Below are positions 34,473 to 43,360 of a stretch of DNA of 64,000 nucleotides, one piece after another. A program made the translations under genes and the position numbers. This DNA comes from Peptoniphilus_B koenoeneniae (GTDB lineage Bacteria; Bacillota; Clostridia; Tissierellales; Peptoniphilaceae). The number at the start of each line of letters is the position of its first letter. Position 1 is the stretch's first letter. The notes under the pieces are model-generated. The model was not told where the DNA came from and searched no databases. It worked only from the letters and a program-made list of their open reading frames with translations. The stretch is from NCBI RefSeq assembly GCF_030812875.1, contig NZ_JAUSTN010000007.1:93127-157126 (forward strand). Reading direction: 5' to 3'.

Positions 34473-34505
34473 AAAAACCTACATCAATGGAATGTAGGTT
34501 TTTTA
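34473..34505 (+). terminator. Terminator after the PFL-family gene
   Basis: Perfect 12-bp stem AAAAACCTACAT / ATGTAGGTTTTT with a seven-base loop and T run. Confidence 0.92.
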
Positions 34506-34541
34506 TATGTTAAAACTTATCAAGATTTAAAAGAACATACG

Positions 34542-34583
34542 TTTACAAAAATATTGTATGGTGGTATAATTTTTTCAGGTGGT
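34542..34583 (+). promoter_or_regulatory. Strong promoter of the radical SAM pair, very short leader
   Basis: TTTACA (34542-34547), a 17-bp spacer and TATAAT (34565-34570), with a TGG extension at 34562-34564. The predicted start site near 34577 leaves only about ten bases before the ATG at 34587. The AGGTGG ribosome site sits at the extreme 5' end. Confidence 0.75.
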
Positions 34584-34586
34584 TAA

Positions 34587-35816
34587 ATGGATATTCAAGA
34601 AAAAATTAAAATTTTAACTGATGCTGCTAAGTATGATGTGAGTTGTTCTTCCAGCGGGTCTAATAGAAAAAATAAAAATGGTTTGGGGGATGCAAGTTTT
34701 TCTGGTATATGCCATTCTTGGAGCGAGGACGGTAGGTGCATTTCTCTTTTAAAGATTCTTTTGACCAATAAGTGCATTTACAACTGCAATTATTGCATAA
34801 ATAGAAGGGACAATGATGTTATTAGGGCGGAGTTTACTCCAAGGGAAGTGGCTGATTTAACTATAAATTTTTATAAAAGAAATTATATTGAGGGCCTTTT
34901 TTTATCTTCTGGGATTTTTAAGAGTCCTGATAAAACCATGGAAAGTCTTATTGAGGTTGCTGAGCTTTTAAGGAACAAGTACAATTTCAATGGCTATATT
35001 CACATGAAGGCTATTCCTGGGGCTTCTCATGATCTTATTCATAAACTTGGAAATTTGGTGGATAGGATGAGTATTAATATTGAACTTCCTACGGAGAGGT
35101 CTTTGAGTCTTTTGGCTCCTCAAAAGTCTTACGGCCAGATTTTTAAGCCTATGGGAAATATAAAAGAGACTTTGATTGAAAATGTTGAGGAAAGAAAGAT
35201 TTTTAGAAAGGCTCCTAAGTTTCTGCCTGCTGGTCAAACTACCCAAATGATTGTGGGGGCAAGTCGTGAGGATGATTTGACTATTATTAATCAAGCTCAG
35301 AGTCTTTACAAAAATTTTAATATGAAGAGGGTTTATTATTCTCGCTACATTCCTGTTGTTAAGTCAAGTTTTACAGAGGGAATTTCTGAGACTTCCATGT
35401 TAAGGGAGCATAGAATTTATCAGGCGGATTGGCTTTTAAGGTTTTACGGTTTTAAGGCTGATGAAATTTTAAATAAAAAAAATCCTTATTTTGATTTAAG
35501 GTTGGATCCTAAAATGAATTGGGCTATAGAAAATATTGAAAAGTTTCCTCTTGAAATTAATAGGGCAAGTTTTGAAGAGCTTATGCGTGTTCCAGGCATT
35601 GGAAGGACCTATGCTCTTAGGATAATAAATGCCAGAAGGTTTGCGGCTTTAAATTATGATGATTTAAAAAGCTTAAAAATTTCAACTAAGAATTGCAAAA
35701 ATTTTATAACTGTAAGGGGAGTTTACAGGGGAATAAATGTTTCTACAAAGGAGGCTTTAAAGGATATTATGTCAGCTAAAGATCCTTATGCCTGTGAGCA
35801 GTTGAAGATGTGGTGA
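34587..35816 (+). CDS. Putative DNA modification/repair radical SAM protein
   Basis: A 409-residue radical SAM protein of the family named for linkage to uracil-DNA-glycosylase-like proteins. The cluster motif CxxxCxxC is at Cys63, Cys67 and Cys70 (CIYNCNYC). Three further cysteines (20, 42, 51) precede it. The C-terminal 90 residues carry a helix-hairpin-helix (INRASFEELMRVPGIGRTYA), which suggests DNA binding. It is followed one base later by its usual partner. Substrate and reaction are unknown. Codon choice switches abruptly from the upstream gene. Confidence 0.9.
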   Translation: MDIQEKIKILTDAAKYDVSCSSSGSNRKNKNGLGDASFSGICHSWSEDGRCISLLKILLTNKCIYNCNYCINRRDNDVIRAEFTPREVADLTINFYKRNYIEGLFLSSGIFKSPDKTMESLIEVAELLRNKYNFNGYIHMKAIPGASHDLIHKLGNLVDRMSINIELPTERSLSLLAPQKSYGQIFKPMGNIKETLIENVEERKIFRKAPKFLPAGQTTQMIVGASREDDLTIINQAQSLYKNFNMKRVYYSRYIPVVKSSFTEGISETSMLREHRIYQADWLLRFYGFKADEILNKKNPYFDLRLDPKMNWAIENIEKFPLEINRASFEELMRVPGIGRTYALRIINARRFAALNYDDLKSLKISTKNCKNFITVRGVYRGINVSTKEALKDIMSAKDPYACEQLKMW

Positions 35817-35817
35817 T

Positions 35818-36546
35818 ATGAAATATATTTATGATGGGACTTTTGATGGTCTTTTAACTTTAATATTTGATTCTTATAAGTTTATTGAAGATATAGAGAT
35901 AGAAAAGGAAAATGATCAAGTGGTTTTTTTTGATAGCCTATATGTAAAGAGGGATTTAGAAAAGGCAAATAGGGTTAAAAATAGCTTGATAAAAAATTTT
36001 TCTAAGGATATTTTGGGAGATTTTTTTAAGATTTTTTTGTCGGACCATATAAAAAAGGAATATATTATAGGGGTTTGTATAAAGAATATTTACAGATATG
36101 GTATTAATTTTTTAAGTTCTGCTCATGAGTACGCAGTGGCTTACAGAGGAATTTTAAAGAATTTTTCCCGGGAACTTCATTCTTATAAGGGGCTTTTAAG
36201 ATTTAGGGAGATTCAGGATAATTTTTTATTGGCTGAGTTTTCTCCTCAAAATGATATTTTAATTTTTTTGGCAAGGCATTTTTTAAAAAGAATGCCTAAG
36301 GAAGATTTTATTATTTGTGATGATAAAAGAAAAAAAGCCGCTTTTTGTCAAAGGGGCAGGCTTAAAATTTTAGATGTTGAGTCTTTAAGTCCTATAGATA
36401 GTGAAAATGAAAAGTTTTTCAGGTCCGCTTGGGTTAATTTTTATGATTCTGTTGCCATTGAGGAGAGAAAAAACATAGGACTTATGATTTCTAATATGCC
36501 CAAAAAATATTGGAAATATTTGCCGGAAAAAAATAAAAGATTATAG
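35818..36546 (+). CDS. TIGR03915-family putative DNA repair/metabolism protein
   Basis: A 242-residue protein with N-terminal YIYDGTFDGLLTLIFDSYK, typical of the small-protein partner of the radical SAM gene, and a core ending FARHFLKRMPKEDFIICDDKRKKAA-like (here LARHFLKRMPKEDFIICDD). In some Gram-negatives this module is fused to a uracil-DNA-glycosylase domain; no such domain is present here. It should work with the upstream gene, to which it is coupled by a one-base gap. Function is unproven. Confidence 0.87.
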   Translation: MKYIYDGTFDGLLTLIFDSYKFIEDIEIEKENDQVVFFDSLYVKRDLEKANRVKNSLIKNFSKDILGDFFKIFLSDHIKKEYIIGVCIKNIYRYGINFLSSAHEYAVAYRGILKNFSRELHSYKGLLRFREIQDNFLLAEFSPQNDILIFLARHFLKRMPKEDFIICDDKRKKAAFCQRGRLKILDVESLSPIDSENEKFFRSAWVNFYDSVAIEERKNIGLMISNMPKKYWKYLPEKNKRL

Positions 36547-36559
36547 TTTACCTAATCTT

Positions 36560-37504
36560 TTATTTTAAATAATTTTCATAAAAGTACTGTGTAAATTTTT
36601 CTGCTCCAGCCCTATTTAAGTGGGAGGGATCGTAAAAATCTTCCTTTGTTAATCCGATTTTTTCTTTATCCTTTGATAGATCTATAACATTTCCGCCAAA
36701 ATCCTTAATGTAAGAAAAAGCAGCATCTATATTTTCTTTATAAGGCTCAAAATTAAATAAGGGTGTTTTTATAAAATATAGGGCTAGCTTATTTTTTTTA
36801 CAAAGGTCGTATATTTTTTTTGCCCAAATATAGTTTTCTTCTTTAAAGGTCTTATCTTTTGCGGCTTCTATAATTTTCATATTATCAAGGTTTACTTTAG
36901 GATTTTTCATAAAATTTTTACTTTGACCTTGAAGCATTACATAGCCCTTTAAGTCATCGTGGAAGTCTTTCCATTTAAACTTCAAATCCTCTTCAGCTAT
37001 TTCCTCCCAACGGGAGTGATATTTAAAAAGGGGAAAAATATTTTCTGCCCACTTATCTTTTGGAAGGGAATTTTTTATCATTGCAAGTTTATCAAAGCTT
37101 AGGGGAAAGTAGTCCGTATAGGAGTGAATCGTTCCATCATCCAATTGGTTTTTTGTAATTAAATCACAAATGTCAAAATAAATTTTTTTAGGCTCTGATA
37201 TTTTCAGGGCTTTTTTTATATAGTAGTAGCTTGCTTGGACAGGTTGCTTTTGACTTGCTAAAACATAAGAATTTATTCCATGTTTTTTAAGTATTTCCGG
37301 ATAAAAACTGCAATAGGCATGACTTGTGCCGAAAAACATGAGGTCATATTTTTCTTTTTCATTAAAATATCCGGCTATTTTATTGCCCATATCCCAAGGT
37401 TTTTCTAAGGATTTTCTAATAAAAATTGTATTCAGTTGACTTATTATTGTTGAGAGAATCAAAATAAAGATTCCTATTTTTAATATTCTTTTTAAATTTT
37501 TCAT
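36560..37504 (-). CDS. SGNH-like protein partnering an MBOAT acyltransferase
   Basis: A 314-residue protein with one N-terminal membrane anchor (about residues 8-27) and an outside domain resembling the AlgJ/AlgX or DltD-like SGNH group. Block I is FFGTSHAYCSF with a candidate catalytic Ser, and the late DPSHLNRAG supplies Asp and His. It probably transfers acetyl groups received through the MBOAT pore to a surface polymer. Start 37504 is the MKNLKR start; a longer frame enters the MBOAT gene. It lies 13 bases after that gene. Confidence 0.8.
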   Translation of the reverse strand: MKNLKRILKIGIFILILSTIISQLNTIFIRKSLEKPWDMGNKIAGYFNEKEKYDLMFFGTSHAYCSFYPEILKKHGINSYVLASQKQPVQASYYYIKKALKISEPKKIYFDICDLITKNQLDDGTIHSYTDYFPLSFDKLAMIKNSLPKDKWAENIFPLFKYHSRWEEIAEEDLKFKWKDFHDDLKGYVMLQGQSKNFMKNPKVNLDNMKIIEAAKDKTFKEENYIWAKKIYDLCKKNKLALYFIKTPLFNFEPYKENIDAAFSYIKDFGGNVIDLSKDKEKIGLTKEDFYDPSHLNRAGAEKFTQYFYENYLK

Positions 37505-37517
37505 AATTAAATCACAT

Positions 37518-38954
37518 CTAAAATTGAAAATAAATAAATTGACTTTCACTGTAACCGGGACCGTAAACTCCGAAAATAAGAGAAAAGACAATTAAAAGTA
37601 TATAGATGACTATTCTAAATAAAAAGTTTTTACTTTCTATTTTCTCGCTTATATTTATTCCTCTGTACTTTATTATATCAACTAAGAATAAAACAAAGAT
37701 TGCAAATGTCAATACATAAACATTGCCTAAGGAAAAGTTTATTTTGTCTTTAAGGGGATCTCCTTCAAGAAAAAATATCTTTGAAATATAGCTAGTTGCC
37801 ATGGTTAAATGGTTGGCTCTAAAAAATATAAAGGCAAAGGTTGCAACTAAAAAGGTCATCATCCTTCTTAAACTTATATAGAGTAAATTATTTTTGAATT
37901 TTACAAAATATTTTTTTGTAATATTTTCGAGAATGTTAAAAATTCCATGAATAAGACCCCAGATTATAAATGTATAGTTGGCTCCATGCCAAAGGCCACT
38001 TGTTAAAAAAACTATAAGGACATTTATATAAGTTCTGAATTTATTTACCCTATTTCCGCCAAGAGGTATATAGAGATAATCTTTAAACCAAGTTGAAAGG
38101 GAAATATGCCATCTTTTCCAAAATTCTCCTATAGATTTTGAAAGGTAGGGTTCTTTAAAATTATCCATTAAATCGTAACCCAATATCTTTGCCGATCCCT
38201 TTGCTATTATGGAATAAGAGTAAAAGTCGCAATAAATTTGAAAGCTAAAAAGGACAGCTCCTATAAATAAAAAGAGCCATGAAAGATTTTTATAGTCTGC
38301 ATAAACTTGATTTACAAAAATTGCAGCTCTATCTGCAATTACCAGTTTTAAAAATATTCCCCACAAAATATATAAAAAGCCTTTTGAAAGATTTTCATAT
38401 TTTCTATTGCCAAGGGTTTTAATTTGAGGCAGGAGATTTTTTGACCTCTCTATAGGGCCTGCAACAAGTTGAGGAAAAAATGAAACAAAAAGAGCATAAT
38501 TAATGAAATTTTTTTCTGCCCCTATTTCTTTTCTATATACATCAATTGTGTAGCCCAGAGCTTGGAAGGTATAAAAAGATATGCCAACAGGTAAAAGAAA
38601 GTTAAGACCCTTAAAGTTTAAGTGTAAATTTAAAAGTCCTAGAAGTCTATTTAAAAATCCTAAGCTAAAGGAAAAATATTTAAATAAAAAAAGTATGCCT
38701 AAATTTATAAAAAAGCATAAAAAAATAAAGAACTTTTTTTCTTTTTGACTTTTAGCTTTTTCTATATAGATTCCCGTAAAAAAAGTTACGACAATACTTA
38801 AAAGCATTAAAAGAGAATATTTAAAATTCCATGATGAATAGAAAAAAAAGCTTGCTCCCAATAAAAATATTTTTTTGAATTTATCATTCAGGGAAAAATA
38901 AATAATTACTACTATGGGAAAAAATATTAAGTAGTTTACAGAATTAAAAAGCAT
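37518..38954 (-). CDS. MBOAT family O-acyltransferase (AlgI/PatA-like)
   Basis: A 478-residue polytopic membrane protein. Family markers are FYTFQALGYTIDVYR, FFPQLVAGPIERSKNLLPQ and the WHGANYTFIIWG block with the catalytic His, together with FWKRWHISLSTWFKDYLYIPLGG in its membrane domain. It carries acyl groups across the membrane for O-acetylation of extracellular polysaccharide, teichoic acid or peptidoglycan. GTGGAG precedes its ATG. It is the first gene of the minus-strand pair, divergent from htrA. Confidence 0.92.
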   Translation of the reverse strand: MLFNSVNYLIFFPIVVIIYFSLNDKFKKIFLLGASFFFYSSWNFKYSLLMLLSIVVTFFTGIYIEKAKSQKEKKFFIFLCFFINLGILFLFKYFSFSLGFLNRLLGLLNLHLNFKGLNFLLPVGISFYTFQALGYTIDVYRKEIGAEKNFINYALFVSFFPQLVAGPIERSKNLLPQIKTLGNRKYENLSKGFLYILWGIFLKLVIADRAAIFVNQVYADYKNLSWLFLFIGAVLFSFQIYCDFYSYSIIAKGSAKILGYDLMDNFKEPYLSKSIGEFWKRWHISLSTWFKDYLYIPLGGNRVNKFRTYINVLIVFLTSGLWHGANYTFIIWGLIHGIFNILENITKKYFVKFKNNLLYISLRRMMTFLVATFAFIFFRANHLTMATSYISKIFFLEGDPLKDKINFSLGNVYVLTFAIFVLFLVDIIKYRGINISEKIESKNFLFRIVIYILLIVFSLIFGVYGPGYSESQFIYFQF

Positions 38955-39065
38955 TAAATCAACTCCACTATTATTATAAACGAGTAAAATTTATAAATAA
39001 AGCTAATTCATTTTGCATTCATTTAGATAGGCTAAAATGGGTATAGTTAAAGAGGAGGTAGAAAA

Positions 39066-40370
39066 ATGGATGAAAGAAATGAAGAAATAAAAAATTATTA
39101 CGAAAATGAAAATTTCGACAGAAGAAAAAATAAAAAAAGAGGAGGAAAGGGGATTTTATTTTTAGCCCTTATCTTTTCTCTTATAGGAGGTCTTTTAGGA
39201 AGCGCCATTACTTATGGACTTTTAGGAGAAAGATTTCAAATGGCTGTTTCCACAGAGGCGAATAAAGAAAGGGACTTTCAAAGTCAAAATGTAAATATAC
39301 AAACAAGCTCAGGGGAAAATTCTGCCACTTATGTTTTTGAAAAAGTAGTCCCTTCAGTTGTAGGTATTACAACTGAGGGTTATCAAATGACTCCTTTTGG
39401 AACACAAGCAGTGAGGGGAACAGGTTCGGGAGTAATTTATTCAGAGGATGGATATATTTTGACAAATTCTCACGTGGTTTCTTTGGGAGGAAAGGCTGCC
39501 AAAAAAGTAAATGTATTTTTAAATGACGGTACCAGCACCGAAGGAAAAGTTGTATGGTCAGACAGTTTTATAGATATAGCCCTTGTAAAAATTAAAAGCG
39601 ATAAAAAATTGGAAGGGGCAAGTTTTGGAGATTCTGATACTTTAAAAGTTGGACAAACTGCAATTGCCATAGGAAATCCTCTTGATATGGCCTTTCAAAG
39701 ATCTATGAGTAAGGGAATAATTTCAGGCCTTAACAGATATATAGGTCAAGTTGATGGTGGCGGATTTATGGTAGGCTTAATTCAAACAGATGCTTCCATT
39801 AATGGAGGAAATTCTGGAGGACCTCTTATAAATGACAGAGGACAGGTAATAGGAATTAATACAGTAAAAGTTTCTTCTGCTGAAGGCATGGGCTTTGCAA
39901 TTCCTATTAATTCTATAAAACCTATTATAGAAAGTGTAATTAAGACAGGAGATTATAAGGCAGTTGCCCTAGGAGCATCATCAGTTCCAGTTGAAGATGC
40001 AAACAGAATGCTTGGAACGAATATAAAATCCCATAAGGGTCTTTATGTTGGAGATGTTTTGGACAATTCTCCTGCAAAGCTGGCAGGACTTGAAAAAGGT
40101 GATGTCTTATTAAGAATGGACGGAAAAGATTTGGACAGCGTCAACACTTTAAGGGCGGATCTTTACAAATATAAACCGGGAGATAAGGTTAAACTTGATA
40201 TTTTAAGGGACAAAAAAGAAATGACCCTTGAAATAACTTTTACAGATTATAAAGTGTCAAAGACTGAAGAAAATGTAGAAAAAAATCCTAACAACCAAGG
40301 TGATTCCCAAATGGATGATAGAGAAAGACAAAGGTTGTATGAATTTTTCAAAGAATTTTTCGGAAGGTAA
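39066..40370 (+). CDS. htrA: HtrA-like serine protease with PDZ domain
   Basis: A 434-residue membrane-anchored protease. A charged cytoplasmic N-terminus leads to one membrane helix (about residues 29-52). The trypsin-like domain has His in TNSHVV, Asp in DIALVKI and Ser in NGGNSGGPL. One PDZ domain follows (about 300-390, GLYVGDVLDNSPAKLAGL). It handles misfolded proteins outside the membrane. AGGAGG lies before the ATG. It is transcribed divergently from the MBOAT gene and convergently with pgeF. Confidence 0.94.
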   Translation: MDERNEEIKNYYENENFDRRKNKKRGGKGILFLALIFSLIGGLLGSAITYGLLGERFQMAVSTEANKERDFQSQNVNIQTSSGENSATYVFEKVVPSVVGITTEGYQMTPFGTQAVRGTGSGVIYSEDGYILTNSHVVSLGGKAAKKVNVFLNDGTSTEGKVVWSDSFIDIALVKIKSDKKLEGASFGDSDTLKVGQTAIAIGNPLDMAFQRSMSKGIISGLNRYIGQVDGGGFMVGLIQTDASINGGNSGGPLINDRGQVIGINTVKVSSAEGMGFAIPINSIKPIIESVIKTGDYKAVALGASSVPVEDANRMLGTNIKSHKGLYVGDVLDNSPAKLAGLEKGDVLLRMDGKDLDSVNTLRADLYKYKPGDKVKLDILRDKKEMTLEITFTDYKVSKTEENVEKNPNNQGDSQMDDRERQRLYEFFKEFFGR

Positions 40371-40374
40371 AATA

Positions 40375-40412
40375 AAAAAATGTAGACTTACAAAATAAAG
40401 TCTACATTTTTT
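40375..40412. terminator. Bidirectional terminator between htrA and pgeF
   Basis: A 15-bp stem with A run on the left and T run on the right (core ATGTAGACTT / AAGTCTACAT). It can end both the plus-strand htrA and the minus-strand pgeF transcripts. Confidence 0.9.
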
Positions 40413-40444
40413 TTGTACAAGTTTATAATTTTTTTGGGATTTTT

Positions 40445-41176
40445 TTATCTCATCATCACCATCATCCCATTAAGTCCATAATTTTTCCCATCTCTTCGGG
40501 CAGAGTGTAAATTAATATTGTCAAAGGTAATTTCTTTGGATACTTCAATATTTTTTATTCCATTATTTTCTAAAATTATCTTATTTGCCTTTTTCATGTT
40601 AAGTAAAAACTTTTCATTTTTATTGTCCTTTGAAATAAAAATATCTGACTTTTTAAAATTCTTATAAGTATTAAAAGAATCAAAGGCATCATAGACGTCC
40701 TTACCAACTTCATAATTTTTTGAATCTATTGAAGGACCTATATAGGCAAGGATATTTTCTCTTTTTCCACCTAATTCTAAGATTTTTTCAATTAAGCTTT
40801 CTCCAATTTTTTTTGAAGTGCCCCTCCAACCGGAGTGTACAATACCCAAGATATGATTTTCTCTTTCGTAAAGGACAAGGGGAGTGCAGTCTGCAAATTT
40901 TATAAAAAGACCAACATTTTTTGAACTTGTAATCATTCCATCACTGTTAAGAAAAATTTTTCCATATATAAAATTTTCAGCCTTATCCCTTTCAACGATA
41001 CTTATATTAGTGGAATGGCATTGATAAGAGGAATAAATCTCCTTTGGTTCAACATTATCCTTTTTTAAATTTTCTTCTATATAATTTTTGACCTTATCTC
41101 CCACTTTTGCATATCTGAAATCATAGGGTTTTAAGTAAATTCTATTGTAAATTTCTTTTAATAATAAACTTTTCAT
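40445..41176 (-). CDS. pgeF: Peptidoglycan editing factor PgeF (laccase-domain, YlmD family)
   Basis: A 243-residue protein of the copper/zinc multidomain family once called polyphenol oxidase. Metal-site blocks are YQCHSTN, ADCTPLVLY and HSGWRG, with the expected His, Cys and His. Family members act on purine nucleosides and edit misincorporated L-Ser in peptidoglycan precursors. AGAGAGGTGAT is a strong ribosome site before its ATG. It is a single gene on the minus strand between htrA and an SLH gene. Confidence 0.9.
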   Translation of the reverse strand: MKSLLLKEIYNRIYLKPYDFRYAKVGDKVKNYIEENLKKDNVEPKEIYSSYQCHSTNISIVERDKAENFIYGKIFLNSDGMITSSKNVGLFIKFADCTPLVLYERENHILGIVHSGWRGTSKKIGESLIEKILELGGKRENILAYIGPSIDSKNYEVGKDVYDAFDSFNTYKNFKKSDIFISKDNKNEKFLLNMKKANKIILENNGIKNIEVSKEITFDNINLHSARRDGKNYGLNGMMVMMR

Positions 41177-41268
41177 AATATCACCTCTCTAATATTACCC
41201 AATATTTCACTAGTATTACAAGAAAAAATAATATGTAATACAATCTTAAAATTAGTAGGAAAAATAAC

Positions 41269-41277
41269 TGATATAAT
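41269..41277 (+). promoter_or_regulatory. Extended -10 of the SLH gene
   Basis: TGATATAAT, a TGn-extended -10, lies 28 bases before the ATG at 41306. No clear -35 is visible. Confidence 0.5.
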
Positions 41278-41305
41278 GTAAGTATAAATTGGAAGTGGTG
41301 AGGAT

Positions 41306-41965
41306 ATGAGAAGATTAAAAAAATACCTGACACTGTTCATTTCAATTTGTATGTTATTTGTAAGTGTTTCTGCAAGGTCTTTTTCCGATACGAGAAATCA
41401 CTGGGCCAGTGATTATATTGATAAGCTTTCGGACATGGGTTTTATTTCCGGCTATGAAGGTGATTTATTTAAACCTGATGCGGAAATTTCAAGGGCTGAA
41501 TTTTATGCCGTTATTAACAATATGGCAAATTTAAAAAAAGTCTACCCTGTTTTTTTCAGTGATGTTAAACCTGATGATTGGTTTTATAAGGAAGTTGGAA
41601 AAGCTGTTAAGGCAGGTTATTTAGTTCCTACTACAGGAAATCTAAATCCTTCAAAGCCCATCAGCAGGATGGAAGTTGTAGAAATCTTAGGTTATATGTA
41701 TAAGTTGAAACCGGATGCAAAGGAAGCTTTGAATTTTAAAGATTTGGAAAATTTGTCTTCTGAAGAAATTGCCTATATAGGTGCTCTTGTAAAGTTGGGG
41801 GCTGTTGGAGGTTACCCTGACAATACTTTCAGACCCAGGGGTTCTGTTTTAAGAGCAGAGATTTCAAGAATTTTAACAAGTCTTATTGACAAGGCAGGTC
41901 TTCCCGGTGAAAGAACAGTGCCGGACAGTAAAATCAAATTTGGAGATAAAAATCTTTACCAATAA
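41306..41965 (+). CDS. S-layer homology (SLH) domain protein
   Basis: A 219-residue secreted protein. The signal peptide ends near SVSA-RS (about residue 23). Three SLH repeats follow: FSDTRNHWASDYIDKL, FFSDVKPDDWFYKEV and a third ending NTFRPRGSVLRAEISRIL. It contains nothing but SLH repeats and a short tail, so it may be an anchor or adaptor on cell-wall polymer rather than a carrier of an enzyme. GGTGAGGAT precedes the ATG. A terminator follows. Confidence 0.9.
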   Translation: MRRLKKYLTLFISICMLFVSVSARSFSDTRNHWASDYIDKLSDMGFISGYEGDLFKPDAEISRAEFYAVINNMANLKKVYPVFFSDVKPDDWFYKEVGKAVKAGYLVPTTGNLNPSKPISRMEVVEILGYMYKLKPDAKEALNFKDLENLSSEEIAYIGALVKLGAVGGYPDNTFRPRGSVLRAEISRILTSLIDKAGLPGERTVPDSKIKFGDKNLYQ

Positions 41966-41995
41966 AGAGTGCTCTTGGGGTACTCTTTTTTTGGT
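41964..41995 (+). terminator. Terminator after the SLH gene
   Basis: Stem AAAGAGTGC / GTACTCTTT (with one G-T pair) and a T run, starting within the stop codon region. Confidence 0.75.
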
Positions 41996-42003
41996 GAAAA
42001 ATT

Positions 42004-42032
42004 TTGGAAAAATTTCTATAGTTTGATATAAT
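42004..42032 (+). promoter_or_regulatory. Promoter with short leader
   Basis: TTGGAA (42004-42009), a 17-bp spacer and TATAAT (42027-42032) with TGA extension. The predicted start site leaves a leader of about ten bases, with GCGGAGG near the 5' end. Confidence 0.7.
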
Positions 42033-42048
42033 AAATGCGGAGGAATTT

Positions 42049-43122
42049 ATGGACTATTTCTTAAAACACAAAAAAAATTTTCTTCTTGGCGGGATTGCTT
42101 TTTTTCTGCTTTTATTTTTAATTTTCAACAGAAATAACTTAAACGGCAACAAGACTTTAATTAAAATAAAGACCCCTGGTTTTGTAAGCGACGTAAAGGA
42201 TTTTCATCTTACAGGCTCATCTCTTATGATTTGGGATTTAAATTATCTTTATGTTGCCAGCAAAGACGGTGAAATGGAAAAAAAGATTGACAAGAGTTCT
42301 GAAAATTTAAAAGTTTTTTGGGGAACTAATTCATGCTATCTATATGATTCCGATCTTAAAAAAATTTATAGATATTCTGAAAATGGAGAATTTTTAGGTA
42401 CTTCAGTGGCTCCTTATGATGTTTACAACATAATTACTCAGGGGCAAAACACCATTGTTCACATGAAGGATAATGGCAGAGAAGTTTTAAGCCTTTTAAA
42501 GGGAGATTCTTTAAGCGAAATCTATAAAACTCAGAATTTTATAGTTGCCATGGATTTTAATGACTTAAAAAACTATGTTGTTGCAGAAATAAATCCTTAT
42601 GACAGAGGATATAAGACAACATTATCAGGTAAGGGAAAATTTTCAAAGAGAATTGACTATGTAGGGGAAGTTGCCTTGGATGTAAAGGTAATGTCAGGAA
42701 AAGTTATAATGGTAACTGATAAAAACATTTATATTTTAAATGGAGAAAAAACACTACATAAAGAGATACCCAATATTAGTGATGTCCTTTACAAAGATTC
42801 TTGTATTTATCTTTTGCACAGTGGAATTCTTTCAAAATATAACATGAGGCTTGAAGAAGGAGCAAAGTTTATTATTGCAGCAAATGTAACGGGTCTTGCT
42901 GATGTGGGAGGTTCAATTTATACTATAGGCGAATCCGATTTAGGAGGAGAGATAGGTAAAAAATCTGAATTTTACACAAGACTCGGTTCAGGAATTGAAA
43001 AAATTGAGATAGGCGGTGTAACTGTTGCCGCACTTAAAGATGGGAAATTGAATATTTATAAGATTATTCAATCAAGAAGCTCAGACAATAATAAAATGAG
43101 AGATCTCTCGGAAGGTGAATAA
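42049..43122 (+). CDS. Membrane-anchored protein of unknown function, probable beta-propeller
   Basis: A 357-residue protein with an N-terminal cytoplasmic stub and one helix (about residues 11-26), so most lies outside the cell. The rest shows repeated short beta-rich units, such as SLMIWDLNYLYVASKDG, KIYRYSENGEFLGT and KVIMVTDKNIYILNG, suggesting a propeller. I think it resembles the DUF5711 group but am not certain. GGAGG precedes the ATG. It overlaps nothing upstream and runs into DUF951 downstream. Confidence 0.7.
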   Translation: MDYFLKHKKNFLLGGIAFFLLLFLIFNRNNLNGNKTLIKIKTPGFVSDVKDFHLTGSSLMIWDLNYLYVASKDGEMEKKIDKSSENLKVFWGTNSCYLYDSDLKKIYRYSENGEFLGTSVAPYDVYNIITQGQNTIVHMKDNGREVLSLLKGDSLSEIYKTQNFIVAMDFNDLKNYVVAEINPYDRGYKTTLSGKGKFSKRIDYVGEVALDVKVMSGKVIMVTDKNIYILNGEKTLHKEIPNISDVLYKDSCIYLLHSGILSKYNMRLEEGAKFIIAANVTGLADVGGSIYTIGESDLGGEIGKKSEFYTRLGSGIEKIEIGGVTVAALKDGKLNIYKIIQSRSSDNNKMRDLSEGE

Positions 43123-43132
43123 GGAGTTTATT

Positions 43133-43360
43133 ATGCTTTATTATGAACTTGGCGATATTGTTATTTTAAAAAAAGGACATCCATGTGGCGAAAATCGTTG
43201 GGAGATTTTAAGAACCGGCGCCGACATCAAACTGAAATGCTTAGGTTGTGACAGGATGATTTGGTTAAGTCGTATGGAATTTGAAAAAAGGGTCAGAAAA
43301 ATTTTAGAGGATGAAAAATTTGTAAGTATAATTCACCACAAAAGACCCGAGGAGGATTAA
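43133..43360 (+). CDS. DUF951 domain-containing protein
   Basis: A 75-residue protein matching the DUF951 family: GDIVILKKGHPCGENRWEIL, then GADIKLKCLGCDRMIWLSR and FEKRVRKIL. The three cysteines (HPCG and CLGC) could bind a metal. Function is unknown; in Firmicutes it often lies near spo0J or ychF-like genes. Start 43133 follows AAGGAG (43121-43126). A GTG at 43115, inside the previous gene, is less likely. The ilvA ATG follows the stop directly. Confidence 0.9.
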   Translation: MLYYELGDIVILKKGHPCGENRWEILRTGADIKLKCLGCDRMIWLSRMEFEKRVRKILEDEKFVSIIHHKRPEED

